Positions 55,944 to 64,000 of a DNA stretch of 64,000 bases are shown in pieces. The stretch is taken from assembly GCA_963808705.1 (NCBI GenBank), contig CAWEHB010000007.1, positions 372,001 to 436,000 of the forward strand, in the 5' to 3' direction. Each line of letters starts with the position of its first letter. Within the stretch, counting starts at the first letter, position 1. Made by a program: the position numbers and the translations under genes. Below the pieces are notes generated by a model. It worked only from the letters and a program-made list of their open reading frames with translations. It had not been told where the DNA came from and made no database searches. The stretch comes from JASHPR01 sp963808705 (GTDB lineage: Bacteria; Actinomycetota; Actinomycetes; Streptosporangiales; Streptosporangiaceae).

Positions 55944-58826
55944 ATGACCAGCAGCCCAGACCGCGACGAGAGCAATCAGCTGCCGTTCCGGTACGACGCC
56001 ACGATGGCCAACGAGATCGAGCCCGCCTGGCAGGCCAGGTGGGAGGCGGACGGGACGTTCCAGGCGCCGAATCCGGTCGGCCCGCTGTCGGCCGGCTTCT
56101 CCCGCGCGGCGGGACGGCCGAAATTCTACGTCCTCGACTTCTTCCCCTACCCCAGCGGGGCCGGCCTGCACGTCGGCCACCCGCTCGGCTACATCGCCAC
56201 CGACGTGCTCGCCCGGTTCCTGCGCATGACCGGCCATACCGTGCTGCACACGACCGGTTACGACGCGTTCGGGCTGCCGGCCGAGCAGTACGCGATCAGC
56301 ACCGACCAGCATCCCGCGGTCAGCACGAGCCGCAACATCGATACCATGCGCTGGCAGCTGCGCCGGCTGGGGCTCGGGTACGACACCCGGCGCGAGTTCT
56401 CGACCACCGACCCCCGCTTCTACCGCTGGACCCAGTGGATCTTCCTGCAGATCTTCAACAGCTGGTTCGACGAAGGCCAGGGGCGCGCCCGGCCGATCAC
56501 CGAGCTGATCGCCGAGTTCGAGGCCGGAACGCGAACGCCCGCGGGCGAGGCCAACCCCGGCGGGAAGCCCTGGGCGGAGCTCGACGAGCTGGCCCGCCGC
56601 CGGGTGGCGGACGGCTGGCGGCTGGCCTACCTCGCCGAGGGGATGGTCAACTGGGCCCCCGGCCTGGGCACGGTGCTGGCGAACGAGGAGGTCACCGCCG
56701 ACGGGCGCAGCGACGTCGGCAACTACCCGGTCTACCGGCGGCCGCTGCGGCAGTGGATGCTGCGGATCACGGCCTACGCCGAGCGGCTGCTCGCCGACCT
56801 GGACCGGCTCGACTGGCCCGAGCCGGTCAAGCAGCAGCAGCGGAACTGGATCGGCCCGAGCGACGGCGCGGTCATCACGTTCCCCGTGGTTAACAGCCCC
56901 GTGGTTAACAGCCCCGTGGTTAACAGCCCCGTGGTTAACAGCCCCGTGGTTAACAGCACTGCCAGCCAGGCCGGCCTGCGCGTCGAGGCCTTCACCACCA
57001 GGCCGGACACGCTGCCCGGCGCGACCTACCTGGTCCTGGCCCCGGATCATCCGCTGGCCGCGGCGCTGGCCGCCGACCGGTGGCCGCCCGGCACCCCGCA
57101 GTCGTGGCGGTTTGCCGCCGGGCCGGGGGCGGCGGCCGACCGGCCGCCTGCGGCCGCGGTACGCGCGTACCAGGAGCGCGCCGCCAGGCTCGGCGACCGG
57201 CAGCGGGCCGCTTCGGGGCGCCGGACCGGGGTGTTCACCGGCAGCTACGCGACGAATCCCGCCACCGGCGGCCAGATCCCGGTGTTCCTCGCCGACTACG
57301 TGCTGATGGGCTACGGCACCGGGGCCATCATGGGCGTCCCCGCGCACGACGAGCGTGACCTGGAGTTTGCCCGCGCCTTCGGGCTTCCCGTGGTCAAGGC
57401 GCCCGGCCAGCCGGTCGAGGAGGCCACCGGCTGGCTGGAGCGCACCGGGCACGGGCGCCGGGCCAGGGTCTACCGGCTGCGGGACTGGCTGTTCTCCCGG
57501 CAGCGGTACTGGGGCGAGCCGTTCCCGATCGTCTACGACTCCCACGGCCTGCCGGTCGCGCTGCCCGAGGAGATGCTGCCGGTCACGCTGCCCGAGATGA
57601 CCGACTTCGCGGCCCGGCCGTCGCAGGACGCCGACCCGGTGCCGCCGCTGGCCCGGGCGGCCGGCTGGGCCGAGGTCGAGCTGGACCTGGGCGAGGGCCG
57701 CCAGGTCTACCGGCGCGAGCTGAACACGATGCCGCAGTGGGCCGGGTCGTGCTGGTACTACCTGCGGTTCCTCGACCCGGACAACGACGAAGCGTTCGTC
57801 GACCCGGCCAACGAGTGGTACTGGATGGTGGCCGAGGAGGGGCGGGCGGGTGACGGAAGCGCCGCGGACGGGGGAGTCGACCTGTACGTCGGCGGCGTGG
57901 AGCACGCCGTGCTGCACCTGCTGTACGCCCGGTTCTGGCACAAGGTGCTGTTCGACCTCGGCCACGTCTCGACCCGCGAGCCGTTCCGGCGGCTGGTCAA
58001 CCAGGGGTACATCACCGCAGACGCGTTCACCGACGCGCGCGGGATGTACGTTCCCGCGGCCGACGTGCAGCTGGTGGACGGCGGCTACGTCTACGGCGGC
58101 GAGCCGGTGACCCGCCGGACCGGGAAGATGGGCAAGAGCCTGAAGAACAGCGTCACCCCCGACGACATGTACGTCCGCTACGGCGCGGACACCCTGCGGC
58201 TGTACGAGATGGCGATGGGCCCGCTGGGCGCCGACCGGCCGTGGCACACCGACGACGTCATCGGCGTCTACCGGTTCCTGCAGCGGCTGTGGCGCAGCAT
58301 GGTGGACGAGCGGACCGGCGGCCTCATCGTGGACGACAGTCCGCTGGACGGCGACACCGCCCGGCGGCTGCACCAGGCGATCCGGGCCGTCCGCGGGCAC
58401 TACGCCGCGCTGCGGTTCAACCTCGCGATCGCCCGGCTGCAGGAACTGCTCACCCACGCGGCCCGCGTCGCCGCCGCCCGGGGGAAGCTGCCGCGGGCTG
58501 TCGCGGAACCGCTCGTGCTCATGGTCGCGCCGCTCGCGCCGCACATCGCGGAGGAGCTCTGGGCCCGCCTCGGCCACGCTGAGTTCGCCGCCCGCGCGGC
58601 GTTCCCCGAAGCGGACCCGGCGCTCGCCGCCGAGCCGACGGTCGTGCTCCCGGTCCAGGTCAACGGCAAGACCCGGTTCACGATCGAGGTCCCCGCCGAC
58701 GCCGGCCAGGAGCAGATCACCCAGATCCTGACCGGCCACCCGGACGTCGCCCGGTACGTCGGCGACGCCGCCGTCGACCGTCTCGTCGTCGTGCCCGGCC
58801 GCATCGCGAACGTCGTCACCCGGTAG
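55944..58826 (+). CDS. leuS: Leucyl-tRNA synthetase
   Basis: 960-residue class I synthetase that charges tRNA-Leu. HIGH motif HVGH (76-79) in PYPSGAGLHVGHPLGY; editing domain with TTRPDT and VPAHDERD; catalytic KMGKS (728-732) in place of KMSKS; C-terminal anticodon domain with VNGKTRFTIEVPAD. Residues 315-339 are five VVNSx units from a 15-bp minisatellite, inserted at the entry to the editing domain just before the threonine-rich editing motif. ATG 55944 follows AGGGG. Expression is probably controlled by the leader peptide and terminator upstream. Confidence 0.97.
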   Translation: MTSSPDRDESNQLPFRYDATMANEIEPAWQARWEADGTFQAPNPVGPLSAGFSRAAGRPKFYVLDFFPYPSGAGLHVGHPLGYIATDVLARFLRMTGHTVLHTTGYDAFGLPAEQYAISTDQHPAVSTSRNIDTMRWQLRRLGLGYDTRREFSTTDPRFYRWTQWIFLQIFNSWFDEGQGRARPITELIAEFEAGTRTPAGEANPGGKPWAELDELARRRVADGWRLAYLAEGMVNWAPGLGTVLANEEVTADGRSDVGNYPVYRRPLRQWMLRITAYAERLLADLDRLDWPEPVKQQQRNWIGPSDGAVITFPVVNSPVVNSPVVNSPVVNSPVVNSTASQAGLRVEAFTTRPDTLPGATYLVLAPDHPLAAALAADRWPPGTPQSWRFAAGPGAAADRPPAAAVRAYQERAARLGDRQRAASGRRTGVFTGSYATNPATGGQIPVFLADYVLMGYGTGAIMGVPAHDERDLEFARAFGLPVVKAPGQPVEEATGWLERTGHGRRARVYRLRDWLFSRQRYWGEPFPIVYDSHGLPVALPEEMLPVTLPEMTDFAARPSQDADPVPPLARAAGWAEVELDLGEGRQVYRRELNTMPQWAGSCWYYLRFLDPDNDEAFVDPANEWYWMVAEEGRAGDGSAADGGVDLYVGGVEHAVLHLLYARFWHKVLFDLGHVSTREPFRRLVNQGYITADAFTDARGMYVPAADVQLVDGGYVYGGEPVTRRTGKMGKSLKNSVTPDDMYVRYGADTLRLYEMAMGPLGADRPWHTDDVIGVYRFLQRLWRSMVDERTGGLIVDDSPLDGDTARRLHQAIRAVRGHYAALRFNLAIARLQELLTHAARVAAARGKLPRAVAEPLVLMVAPLAPHIAEELWARLGHAEFAARAAFPEADPALAAEPTVVLPVQVNGKTRFTIEVPADAGQEQITQILTGHPDVARYVGDAAVDRLVVVPGRIANVVTR
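56886..56960 (+). repeat. 15-bp minisatellite inside leuS
   Basis: Five units of gtggttaacagcccc (the last ends cact), read as VVNSP. Nearly the same 15-mer forms the array at 33712-33827, where it is read in another frame as LPAPW. Confidence 0.95.
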
Positions 58827-58835
58827 GTTCGGGGC

Positions 58836-59762
58836 GTGACCAGACAGGCATGGGGAGACGCGGTCGTCACCGTGACCGGGGCCGGTGCCCCGCTCGACTT
58901 CTTCTTCCCCGACCCCCGGCTCGGCCCGCCGGGCGGACCGGCCCAGTTCCCGGCGGGCCCGGACCGCGCCGATCCCGTCCGGGCGGTACGCATGACGCAC
59001 CGGCGCGTGGAGATCGCCGACCTCGACGCGGCCCCCGGCGATCCGGGCGATGCCTACCTGCGGCTGCACCTGCTCTCGTACCGGCTGGTCCGGCCGAACA
59101 CCATCAACCTCGACGGCATCTTCACCGTCCTGCCCACGGTGGCCTGGACGTCCGCGGGACCGGTGGACGCGGCCGAGACCGTCGCCGTGCAGCTGCGGGC
59201 GCGGGCGGCCGGGCAGCAGGTGCAGGTGCGGTCGGTGGACAAGTTCCCGCCCATGCTGGACTATGTGGTCCCGGCCGGGGTCCGGGTGGCCGACGCGGTC
59301 CGGGTCCGCCTCGGCGCCCACCTGGCCGAGGGCACGACCGTCATGCAGGAGGGGTTCGTCAACTTCAACGCCGGCACGCTCGGCGCCTCGATGGTCGAGG
59401 GGCGGATCAGCCAGGGCGTCGTGGTCGGCGCGGGCACCGACATCGGCGGCGGCGCCGCGATCATGGGCACCCTGTCCGGCGGCGGCAAGGAGCGCATCAC
59501 GGTCGGCGAGCGGTGCCTGCTCGGCTCCAACTCCGGGCTCGGCATCTCCCTGGGCGACGACTGCGTGATCGAGGCCGGCCTTTACCTCACCGCGGGCACC
59601 ATCGTGACCCTGGAAGACGGGCAGCGGGTCAAGGCGCGGGAGCTGAGCGGGCGGCCGGGGCTGGTGTTCATCCGGCACAGTGTCACCGGGGCGGTGCTGG
59701 CGCGGCCGCGGACCACCGCCTGGGGCGGACTCAACGCGCAGCTGCACGCCGCCGGGAGCTAG
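58836..59762 (+). CDS. dapD: Tetrahydrodipicolinate N-succinyltransferase (DapD)
   Basis: 308 residues. Transfers succinyl from succinyl-CoA to tetrahydrodipicolinate in lysine/meso-diaminopimelate synthesis. N-terminal domain of the actinobacterial form; left-handed beta-helix hexapeptide region GVRVADAVRVRLGAHLAEGTTVMQEGFVNFNAGTLGASMVEGRISQGVVVGAGTDIGGGAAIMGTLSGGGK; GERCLLGSNSGLGISLGDDCVIEAGLYLTAGT. GTG 58836, 9 bases after the leuS stop, so probably cotranscribed with leuS; no strong ribosome site. Confidence 0.94.
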   Translation: MTRQAWGDAVVTVTGAGAPLDFFFPDPRLGPPGGPAQFPAGPDRADPVRAVRMTHRRVEIADLDAAPGDPGDAYLRLHLLSYRLVRPNTINLDGIFTVLPTVAWTSAGPVDAAETVAVQLRARAAGQQVQVRSVDKFPPMLDYVVPAGVRVADAVRVRLGAHLAEGTTVMQEGFVNFNAGTLGASMVEGRISQGVVVGAGTDIGGGAAIMGTLSGGGKERITVGERCLLGSNSGLGISLGDDCVIEAGLYLTAGTIVTLEDGQRVKARELSGRPGLVFIRHSVTGAVLARPRTTAWGGLNAQLHAAGS

Positions 59763-59934
59763 CCGGTGGTGCGGCGCCGGTAGAGCCGGGCGGCCAGCGG
59801 GGCGAACACCGCGGGCGTCGACCGGATCTTCCTGCCCCTGGTCACCTGCTAGCCAACTAGGCGGTGTAGCGTCATGCGCGCGGCCCTTGGCCGCCGCCAA
59901 GGGCTGGCCATCGCCACGACCGGCGAGGAGGACG

Positions 59935-61362
59935 GTGGACGCACGGGACAAGGCACCGGTGGCGGACGCGCTCGTGATCTTCGGCATCACCGGTGACCTG
60001 GCTAAGAAGCAAACGCTGCCGGCCCTGTACCGGCTGGAGGCCCACCACCGCCTGGCCTGCAAGGTCATCGGCGTCGGCCGGCAGAACTGGTCCACCGAGC
60101 ACCTGATCGCGCACGCCCGGGAGTCGATCGAGGCGAGCGGCGAGCAGATCGACGAGGCGATCTTCAGCCGGCTAGCGGAGTGCCTGTCCTACCACGGCGG
60201 TGACTTCGGGTCCATCGACACCTTCCAGCGGCTGTCCGCGGCCCTGCCCGGCTTCGTCCACCCCCTGTTCTACCTGGAGGTCCCGCCCTCCCTGTTCGCC
60301 GGGGTGGTCGACTCCCTGGCCGCCGTCGGGCTCCTCAAGGGAGCCCGGGTGGCGGTGGAGAAGCCGTTCGGCCATGACCTGGCCTCGGCCCGCCAGCTCA
60401 ACGCCGACCTGCACCGCCATCTCGCGGAAGACCAGATCCTGCGCATCGACCATTTCCTGGGCAAGGAGCCGGTGCTGGACATCCAGTACCTCCGGTTCGC
60501 CAACGAGGTCTTCGAGCCGGTGTGGAACCGGGATCACGTCTCCTGCATCCAGATCACGATGGCCGAGGACTTCGGGGTGGAGGACCGGGGCGCCTTCTAC
60601 GACCCGGTGGGCGCGCTGCGGGACGTGGTGCAGAACCACCTGATGCAGGTGCTGGCCCTGGTCGCCATGGAACCGCCGGTGGGCGCCGCGGCCGACGACC
60701 TGCGGGACAAGAAGGCCGAGGTGTTCCGGGCGATCCCGGACGCCGACCCGTCTCAGTACGTGCGCGGCCAGTACGAGGGCTACCTCAAGGTTCGCGGGGT
60801 GGCCAAGGGGTCCACCACCGAGACCTTCGCGGCGCTGCGGCTGGAGATAGACAACTGGCGCTGGGCCGGCGTGCCGGTCTTCATCCGGGCGGGCAAGACC
60901 CTGGCCACGCGGGTGACCGAGGTACGGCTGGTGTTCCGGCGACCGCCCCGGCTCCGCTTCGTCGATCACCAGAACGACCCGAACCAGATCGTGCTGCGCA
61001 TCGACCCCAACCCGGGGCTGCGGGCCGGGCTCGCCTCCAAGGGGCCCCAAGAGCACTCGTACCGGCAGGTGCACCTGGACATGCTGTTCGCCACCGAGCT
61101 CGGCGAGCCGCTGCAGCCCTACGAGCTGCTGCTGGCCGACGCCATCGCCGGGGACGACCACCTGTTCACCCGCGAGGACAGCGTGGAGGAGACCTGGCGG
61201 ATCGTCCAGCCGCTGCTCGACAACCCGCCGCCGGTGCACGCCTACCCGCAGGGATCCTGGGGGCCGGAAGAAGCCGCCGGGCTGGTCCGCGGGTCCGCCA
61301 GCTGGCACCAGCCATGGCTACCCGATGACTCGGACAAGGGAGGACACGATGGCAGCCACTGA
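59935..61362 (+). CDS. zwf: Glucose-6-phosphate dehydrogenase
   Basis: 475 residues. Oxidises glucose 6-phosphate to 6-phosphogluconolactone in the pentose phosphate pathway. NADP-binding GITGDLAKKQTLPALYRL near the N-terminus, active-site RIDHFLGKEPVLDIQYLRFAN about residue 168, and VAVEKPFGHDL. GTG 59935 has GAGGAGG just upstream; the open frame extends left but without a site. An 8-bp stem (59884-59903, CCCTTGGC/GCCAAGGG) without T-run lies in the leader. Overlaps gnd by 14 bases, so the two are translationally coupled. Confidence 0.95.
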   Translation: MDARDKAPVADALVIFGITGDLAKKQTLPALYRLEAHHRLACKVIGVGRQNWSTEHLIAHARESIEASGEQIDEAIFSRLAECLSYHGGDFGSIDTFQRLSAALPGFVHPLFYLEVPPSLFAGVVDSLAAVGLLKGARVAVEKPFGHDLASARQLNADLHRHLAEDQILRIDHFLGKEPVLDIQYLRFANEVFEPVWNRDHVSCIQITMAEDFGVEDRGAFYDPVGALRDVVQNHLMQVLALVAMEPPVGAAADDLRDKKAEVFRAIPDADPSQYVRGQYEGYLKVRGVAKGSTTETFAALRLEIDNWRWAGVPVFIRAGKTLATRVTEVRLVFRRPPRLRFVDHQNDPNQIVLRIDPNPGLRAGLASKGPQEHSYRQVHLDMLFATELGEPLQPYELLLADAIAGDDHLFTREDSVEETWRIVQPLLDNPPPVHAYPQGSWGPEEAAGLVRGSASWHQPWLPDDSDKGGHDGSH

Positions 61363-62389
61363 GACCAGGCAGCTCGGCATGGTAGGGCTGGGCCGGATGG
61401 GGGCCAACCTGGTGCGCAGGCTCATGCGCGACGGCCATCAGTGCGTGGTCTACGACCGGAGCCCCGGGCCGATACAGCAGCTGTCGAGCGAGGGCGCGAC
61501 CGGGACCCCGTCCCTGGACGAGTTCGTCGCCGCCCTCACCAAGCCGCGCGCGGCCTGGGTGATGGTGCCCGCGGGCGAGATCACCGGGAACACGATCAAC
61601 CAGCTGGCCGACCGGATGGAACCGGGCGACATCATCATCGACGGCGGCAACTCCTACTACCGCGACGACATCGCCCGCGCGGCCCGGCTGGCCGAGCGGG
61701 GGATCCACCTGGTCGACTGCGGGACCAGCGGCGGGATCTGGGGCCTGGACCGCGGCTACTGCCTGATGCTCGGCGGCGATGGCGACGTGATCGACCACCT
61801 GGCCCCGCTGTTCGCGTCCCTGGCGCCGGGGGTGGACGCCGCCCCGCGCACGCCCGGGCGCGCCGGCGCGCCCGAGCCCTGCGAGCAGGGCTGGTTCCAC
61901 TGCGGGGCTAACGGCGCCGGCCACTTCGTCAAGATGGTGCACAACGGCATCGAGTACGGGATCATGGCCGCCCTGGCCGAGGGGCTGAACGTGCTGCACA
62001 ACGCCGACGTCGGCACCCGCAAGGAGCAGGACGACGCGGAGACGGCCCCGCTGGAGCACCCCGAGTACTACCAGTACGACATCGACACCACGTCGGTGGC
62101 CGAGCTCTGGCGCCGGGGCAGCGTCATCGGCTCCTGGCTGCTCGACCTGATGGCCATCTCGCTGTACGAGTCGCCCGACCTGTCCGACTTCAGCGGGCGG
62201 GTCTCGGACTCCGGGGAGGGCCGCTGGACCTCGATCGCCGCGATCGAGGAGGGCGTTCCCACCCCGGTGCTGAGCAGCTCGCTGTACTCCCGGTTCTCCT
62301 CCCGTCGCCTCGACCTGTTCGCCGACAAGGCGCTGTCGGCGATGCGCAAGCAGTTCGGCGGGCACGACGAGAAGGCGATCCCGAGCTAG
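61349..62389 (+). CDS. gnd: 6-phosphogluconate dehydrogenase, decarboxylating, short (YqeC/GndA) type
   Basis: 346 residues, the short form of 6-phosphogluconate dehydrogenase (the long E. coli form has about 470). Dinucleotide motif GLGRMGANLVRRL, GGNSYYRDD, DCGTSGGIWGLDRGYCLMLGG, catalytic lysine in GAGHFVKMVHNGIEYG. ATG 61349 follows GGGAGGAC. Next step after Zwf and 6-phosphogluconolactonase, giving ribulose 5-phosphate; short members often prefer NAD. Confidence 0.93.
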   Translation: MAATETRQLGMVGLGRMGANLVRRLMRDGHQCVVYDRSPGPIQQLSSEGATGTPSLDEFVAALTKPRAAWVMVPAGEITGNTINQLADRMEPGDIIIDGGNSYYRDDIARAARLAERGIHLVDCGTSGGIWGLDRGYCLMLGGDGDVIDHLAPLFASLAPGVDAAPRTPGRAGAPEPCEQGWFHCGANGAGHFVKMVHNGIEYGIMAALAEGLNVLHNADVGTRKEQDDAETAPLEHPEYYQYDIDTTSVAELWRRGSVIGSWLLDLMAISLYESPDLSDFSGRVSDSGEGRWTSIAAIEEGVPTPVLSSSLYSRFSSRRLDLFADKALSAMRKQFGGHDEKAIPS

Positions 62390-62397
62390 GGCGCGGG

Positions 62398-64000
62398 CTA
62401 GAAGCTGCTGGTCGTTTCCGTGGGAAGGCCGTACTTGGCCGCGACCGGATTCCACACCCCGACGAACGTCCCCTTGGCCGCGACGGCCTGCTGGTCGGCG
62501 CCGACCGCGGCGTTGTAGGCGCGCGACGGAGCACCCGGCTTGCACCCGGTCAGCTGCTGCTGAGCCCAGGTCAGGTAGTCCCGGTCGGCCTGCAGCGAGC
62601 TGCGCAACGCCGCGAGCAGGTCGGACTTCACCGTCGTGCCGTTCGCGAGAGCGGCCGTGGACAGGGCCGCGGCCCGGCTGTACTCGGCGCTGCGCTGGTT
62701 CACGACCTGCTGGATCTGGCTGACCGTGGCGGGCTCGCGGGCGCAGGCACGGACCTGCGCGACGGCGCCGACCAGGGCCTTCCGGGTGGCCGCGCTCGAG
62801 CCCAGCAAGGTGTTCACGGTGGCCGCCTGCCGGGAGGCCGTGGCGGTCGCCGCGGACGGCGCCGTGGACGGGAAGGGAGAGGCCCCGTCCGGCTTGCCCG
62901 GTGACGGCCCCTGCAGCAGGAGCACGCCGACGATGGCCAGGACGACCACGATGGTCCCCGCGGCCACGGCCAGGATGAGCCTGCGGCCGGGGCGCCGCGG
63001 GAGCGGCGGCTGCGCCGGCGACGGGCGGAACAGTGAGTCCGGCCAGTCCGTCGGGTCCGCGCCCACCGGGCCGATTGCGGCCGTGGGCTGCTGCTGCGGT
63101 GACGGCGGCCAGCCGGGTCCGGACATCACCGGCGCCGGGGCCGGGGTCGGCTCATGCTCGAAGTCGTGCGGCCTGGTGTCGTACCCGGCCGGCCCGGTGT
63201 CGTACCCGGCGGGGACTACGTCGTACCCGGCGGGGATTACGTCGTACCCGGCGGGGACCCCGTCGTACCCGGCGGGGACCCCGTCGTACCCGGCGGGGAC
63301 CCCGCCGTACCCGGCGGGTTCCTGCTCCCCGCGCGAGAGCCCCAGCGCCGCGTGCAGTTCGTCGGCGAACTGGCCGCAGGTGGCGTAGCGGTCGGCCGGG
63401 TTCTTCGCCAGCGCCGTGGCCAGCACCTGGTCGACCGCGGCGGGCAGCTCGGGGCGCCGCGCCGCGGCCGATGGCGGCGGCGCGTACATCTGCGCGTACA
63501 TCACCGTCAGGCCCTGGTCCTGCCCGAACGGCGGCGTGCCGCACAACAGCTCGAACCCGGCGCTGGCCAGCGCGTAGAGGTCGGCGCGCCCGTCGACGGC
63601 GCGGCCCTCGATCTGCTCCGGCGCGACGTAATCGAGCGCCCCGCCGAACTGGCCCGTCGCGGCGGTGTCGCTCGGCGGCGCGTTCGTGCTCATCCCGAAG
63701 TCGGACAGGTACACGTGGTCGAAGTCGCCGCCGTCGGTCCGGCGGGACGCGTTCCCGCCCGACGCGCGGTCGGCATCGAGCAGCATGTTGCTGGGCTTGA
63801 CGTCGCGGTGGATCAGGCCGTGGGCGTGCGCGGCGTCCAGCGCCGACGCGACCTGGGCGATGATGGTCCAGGCCCAGGCGAAGGGAAGCGGCCCGAACCG
63901 GTTGAGCAGCGACCGGGCGTCGCCGCCCTGGACGTAGTGCATGGCCAGGTACAGGGTCCCGTTGGCCTCGCCCGCCGCGTAGACCGGGATGATGTGCGGG
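62398..64000 (-). CDS. Ser/Thr protein kinase, PknB-like, N-terminus outside the window
   Basis: The visible 533 residues lack the glycine-rich loop and probably the catalytic lysine, which lie beyond 64000. The frame is open to the window edge (HIIPVYAAGEANGTLYLAMHYV). Seen: HRDVKPSNMLL, activation loop LSDFGMS, YVAPEQIEG, RADLYALASAGFELLCGTPPF. Then a repeat-rich linker (PAGYD units), a Pro-rich segment, one membrane segment RLILAVAAGTIVVVLAIVGVLLL, and an extracytoplasmic domain of about 180 residues with two Cys (VRACAREP and LTGCKPG) and no PASTA repeats. A receptor-type kinase with an unknown sensor domain. Confidence 0.93.
   Translation of the reverse strand, partial: PHIIPVYAAGEANGTLYLAMHYVQGGDARSLLNRFGPLPFAWAWTIIAQVASALDAAHAHGLIHRDVKPSNMLLDADRASGGNASRRTDGGDFDHVYLSDFGMSTNAPPSDTAATGQFGGALDYVAPEQIEGRAVDGRADLYALASAGFELLCGTPPFGQDQGLTVMYAQMYAPPPSAAARRPELPAAVDQVLATALAKNPADRYATCGQFADELHAALGLSRGEQEPAGYGGVPAGYDGVPAGYDGVPAGYDVIPAGYDVVPAGYDTGPAGYDTRPHDFEHEPTPAPAPVMSGPGWPPSPQQQPTAAIGPVGADPTDWPDSLFRPSPAQPPLPRRPGRRLILAVAAGTIVVVLAIVGVLLLQGPSPGKPDGASPFPSTAPSAATATASRQAATVNTLLGSSAATRKALVGAVAQVRACAREPATVSQIQQVVNQRSAEYSRAAALSTAALANGTTVKSDLLAALRSSLQADRDYLTWAQQQLTGCKPGAPSRAYNAAVGADQQAVAAKGTFVGVWNPVAAKYGLPTETTSSF
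63157..63320 (-). repeat. 21-bp minisatellite in the kinase linker
   Basis: Seven to eight units of 21 bp on the minus strand, coding PAGYDxx repeats (GVPAGYD, VIPAGYD, VVPAGYD, TGPAGYD). The central units are identical in DNA, a sign of recent expansion. Confidence 0.9.

Noticed and set aside
59759..59845. Short minus-strand frame reading STPAVFAPLAARLYRRRTTG that resembles a protein C-terminus
   Set aside because: Too short, no upstream continuation or ribosome site, and overlaps the dapD stop. Biased composition alone can produce it.
55782..60095. Very long open frame on the minus strand (about 1,430 codons) antisense to leuS, dapD and the start of zwf
   Set aside because: GC-rich third positions of the real genes suppress stops on the opposite strand. 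The translation is Arg/Gly/Pro/His-rich without domains, and the plus strand carries clear leuS and dapD.

Overview
The window is very GC-rich, with GTG starts, AGGAGG-type ribosome sites, ATGA/GTGA gene overlaps, actinobacterial LexA-box architecture and conservon (cvn) operons. Together these point to a chromosomal piece of a filamentous high-GC actinomycete; genus cannot be fixed from sequence alone. No insertion sequence, phage gene or CRISPR array is visible, and there is one tRNA.

Left part (about 1-29.6 kb). After a truncated acyl-CoA dehydrogenase and a lone branched-chain-amino-acid-type binding protein come three versions of one unit. A lipoprotein of the NMT1/SsuA/NrtA-like binding-protein class on the minus strand (2631, 15850, 21296) faces a conservon operon on the plus strand (cvnA-B-C-D at 3973-8726, 17170-21172 and 23018-27784). 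None of these three binding proteins has a permease or ATPase beside it. A peptide/nickel-type ABC transporter flanks conservons 1 and 3 on the right, and conservon 2 is followed by what looks like a scrap of such a gene. Each cvnA is preceded by a GGGAAGGGG ribosome site and a short upstream reading frame; in copies 2 and 3 its stop overlaps the cvnA start as ATGA. Conservons 1 and 3 look identical from the end of cvnA through cvnD, and all three cvnD genes are near-identical, while the sensor halves of the CvnA proteins differ. Copy 2 has lost nearly all of cvnC.

Middle (27.8-41.6 kb). A peptide uptake locus follows conservon 3: binding protein, CocE-type peptidase/hydrolase and fused double ATPase on the plus strand, then two permeases on the minus strand, tail to tail. 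Next are a GT87 membrane glycosyltransferase, a Zn/Mn ABC importer (binding protein, ATPase, two permeases) and a rhomboid-like membrane protein.

Right part (41.6-64 kb). The SOS mutagenesis cassette imuA'-imuB-dnaE2 starts at a LexA-box promoter that appears to give a leaderless mRNA; a frameshifted DUF222/HNH endonuclease gene sits inside it. Then come a VOC protein, a DUF427 protein, an IclR regulator, a MIP18-type Fe-S factor with a metal-dependent amidohydrolase, a methyltransferase and a GlcD-like FAD oxidase. leuS follows behind a leucine leader peptide and terminator. dapD, the zwf-gnd pair and a truncated Ser/Thr kinase close the window.

Two themes recur. Sensing: the binding protein plus conservon units look like extracytoplasmic ligand sensing coupled to a Ras-like GTPase module beside peptide transporters (inference). 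Repeats: short in-frame minisatellites of 15-21 bp occur in many coding regions, and nearly the same 15-mer is expanded in an ABC ATPase and in leuS in different reading frames.
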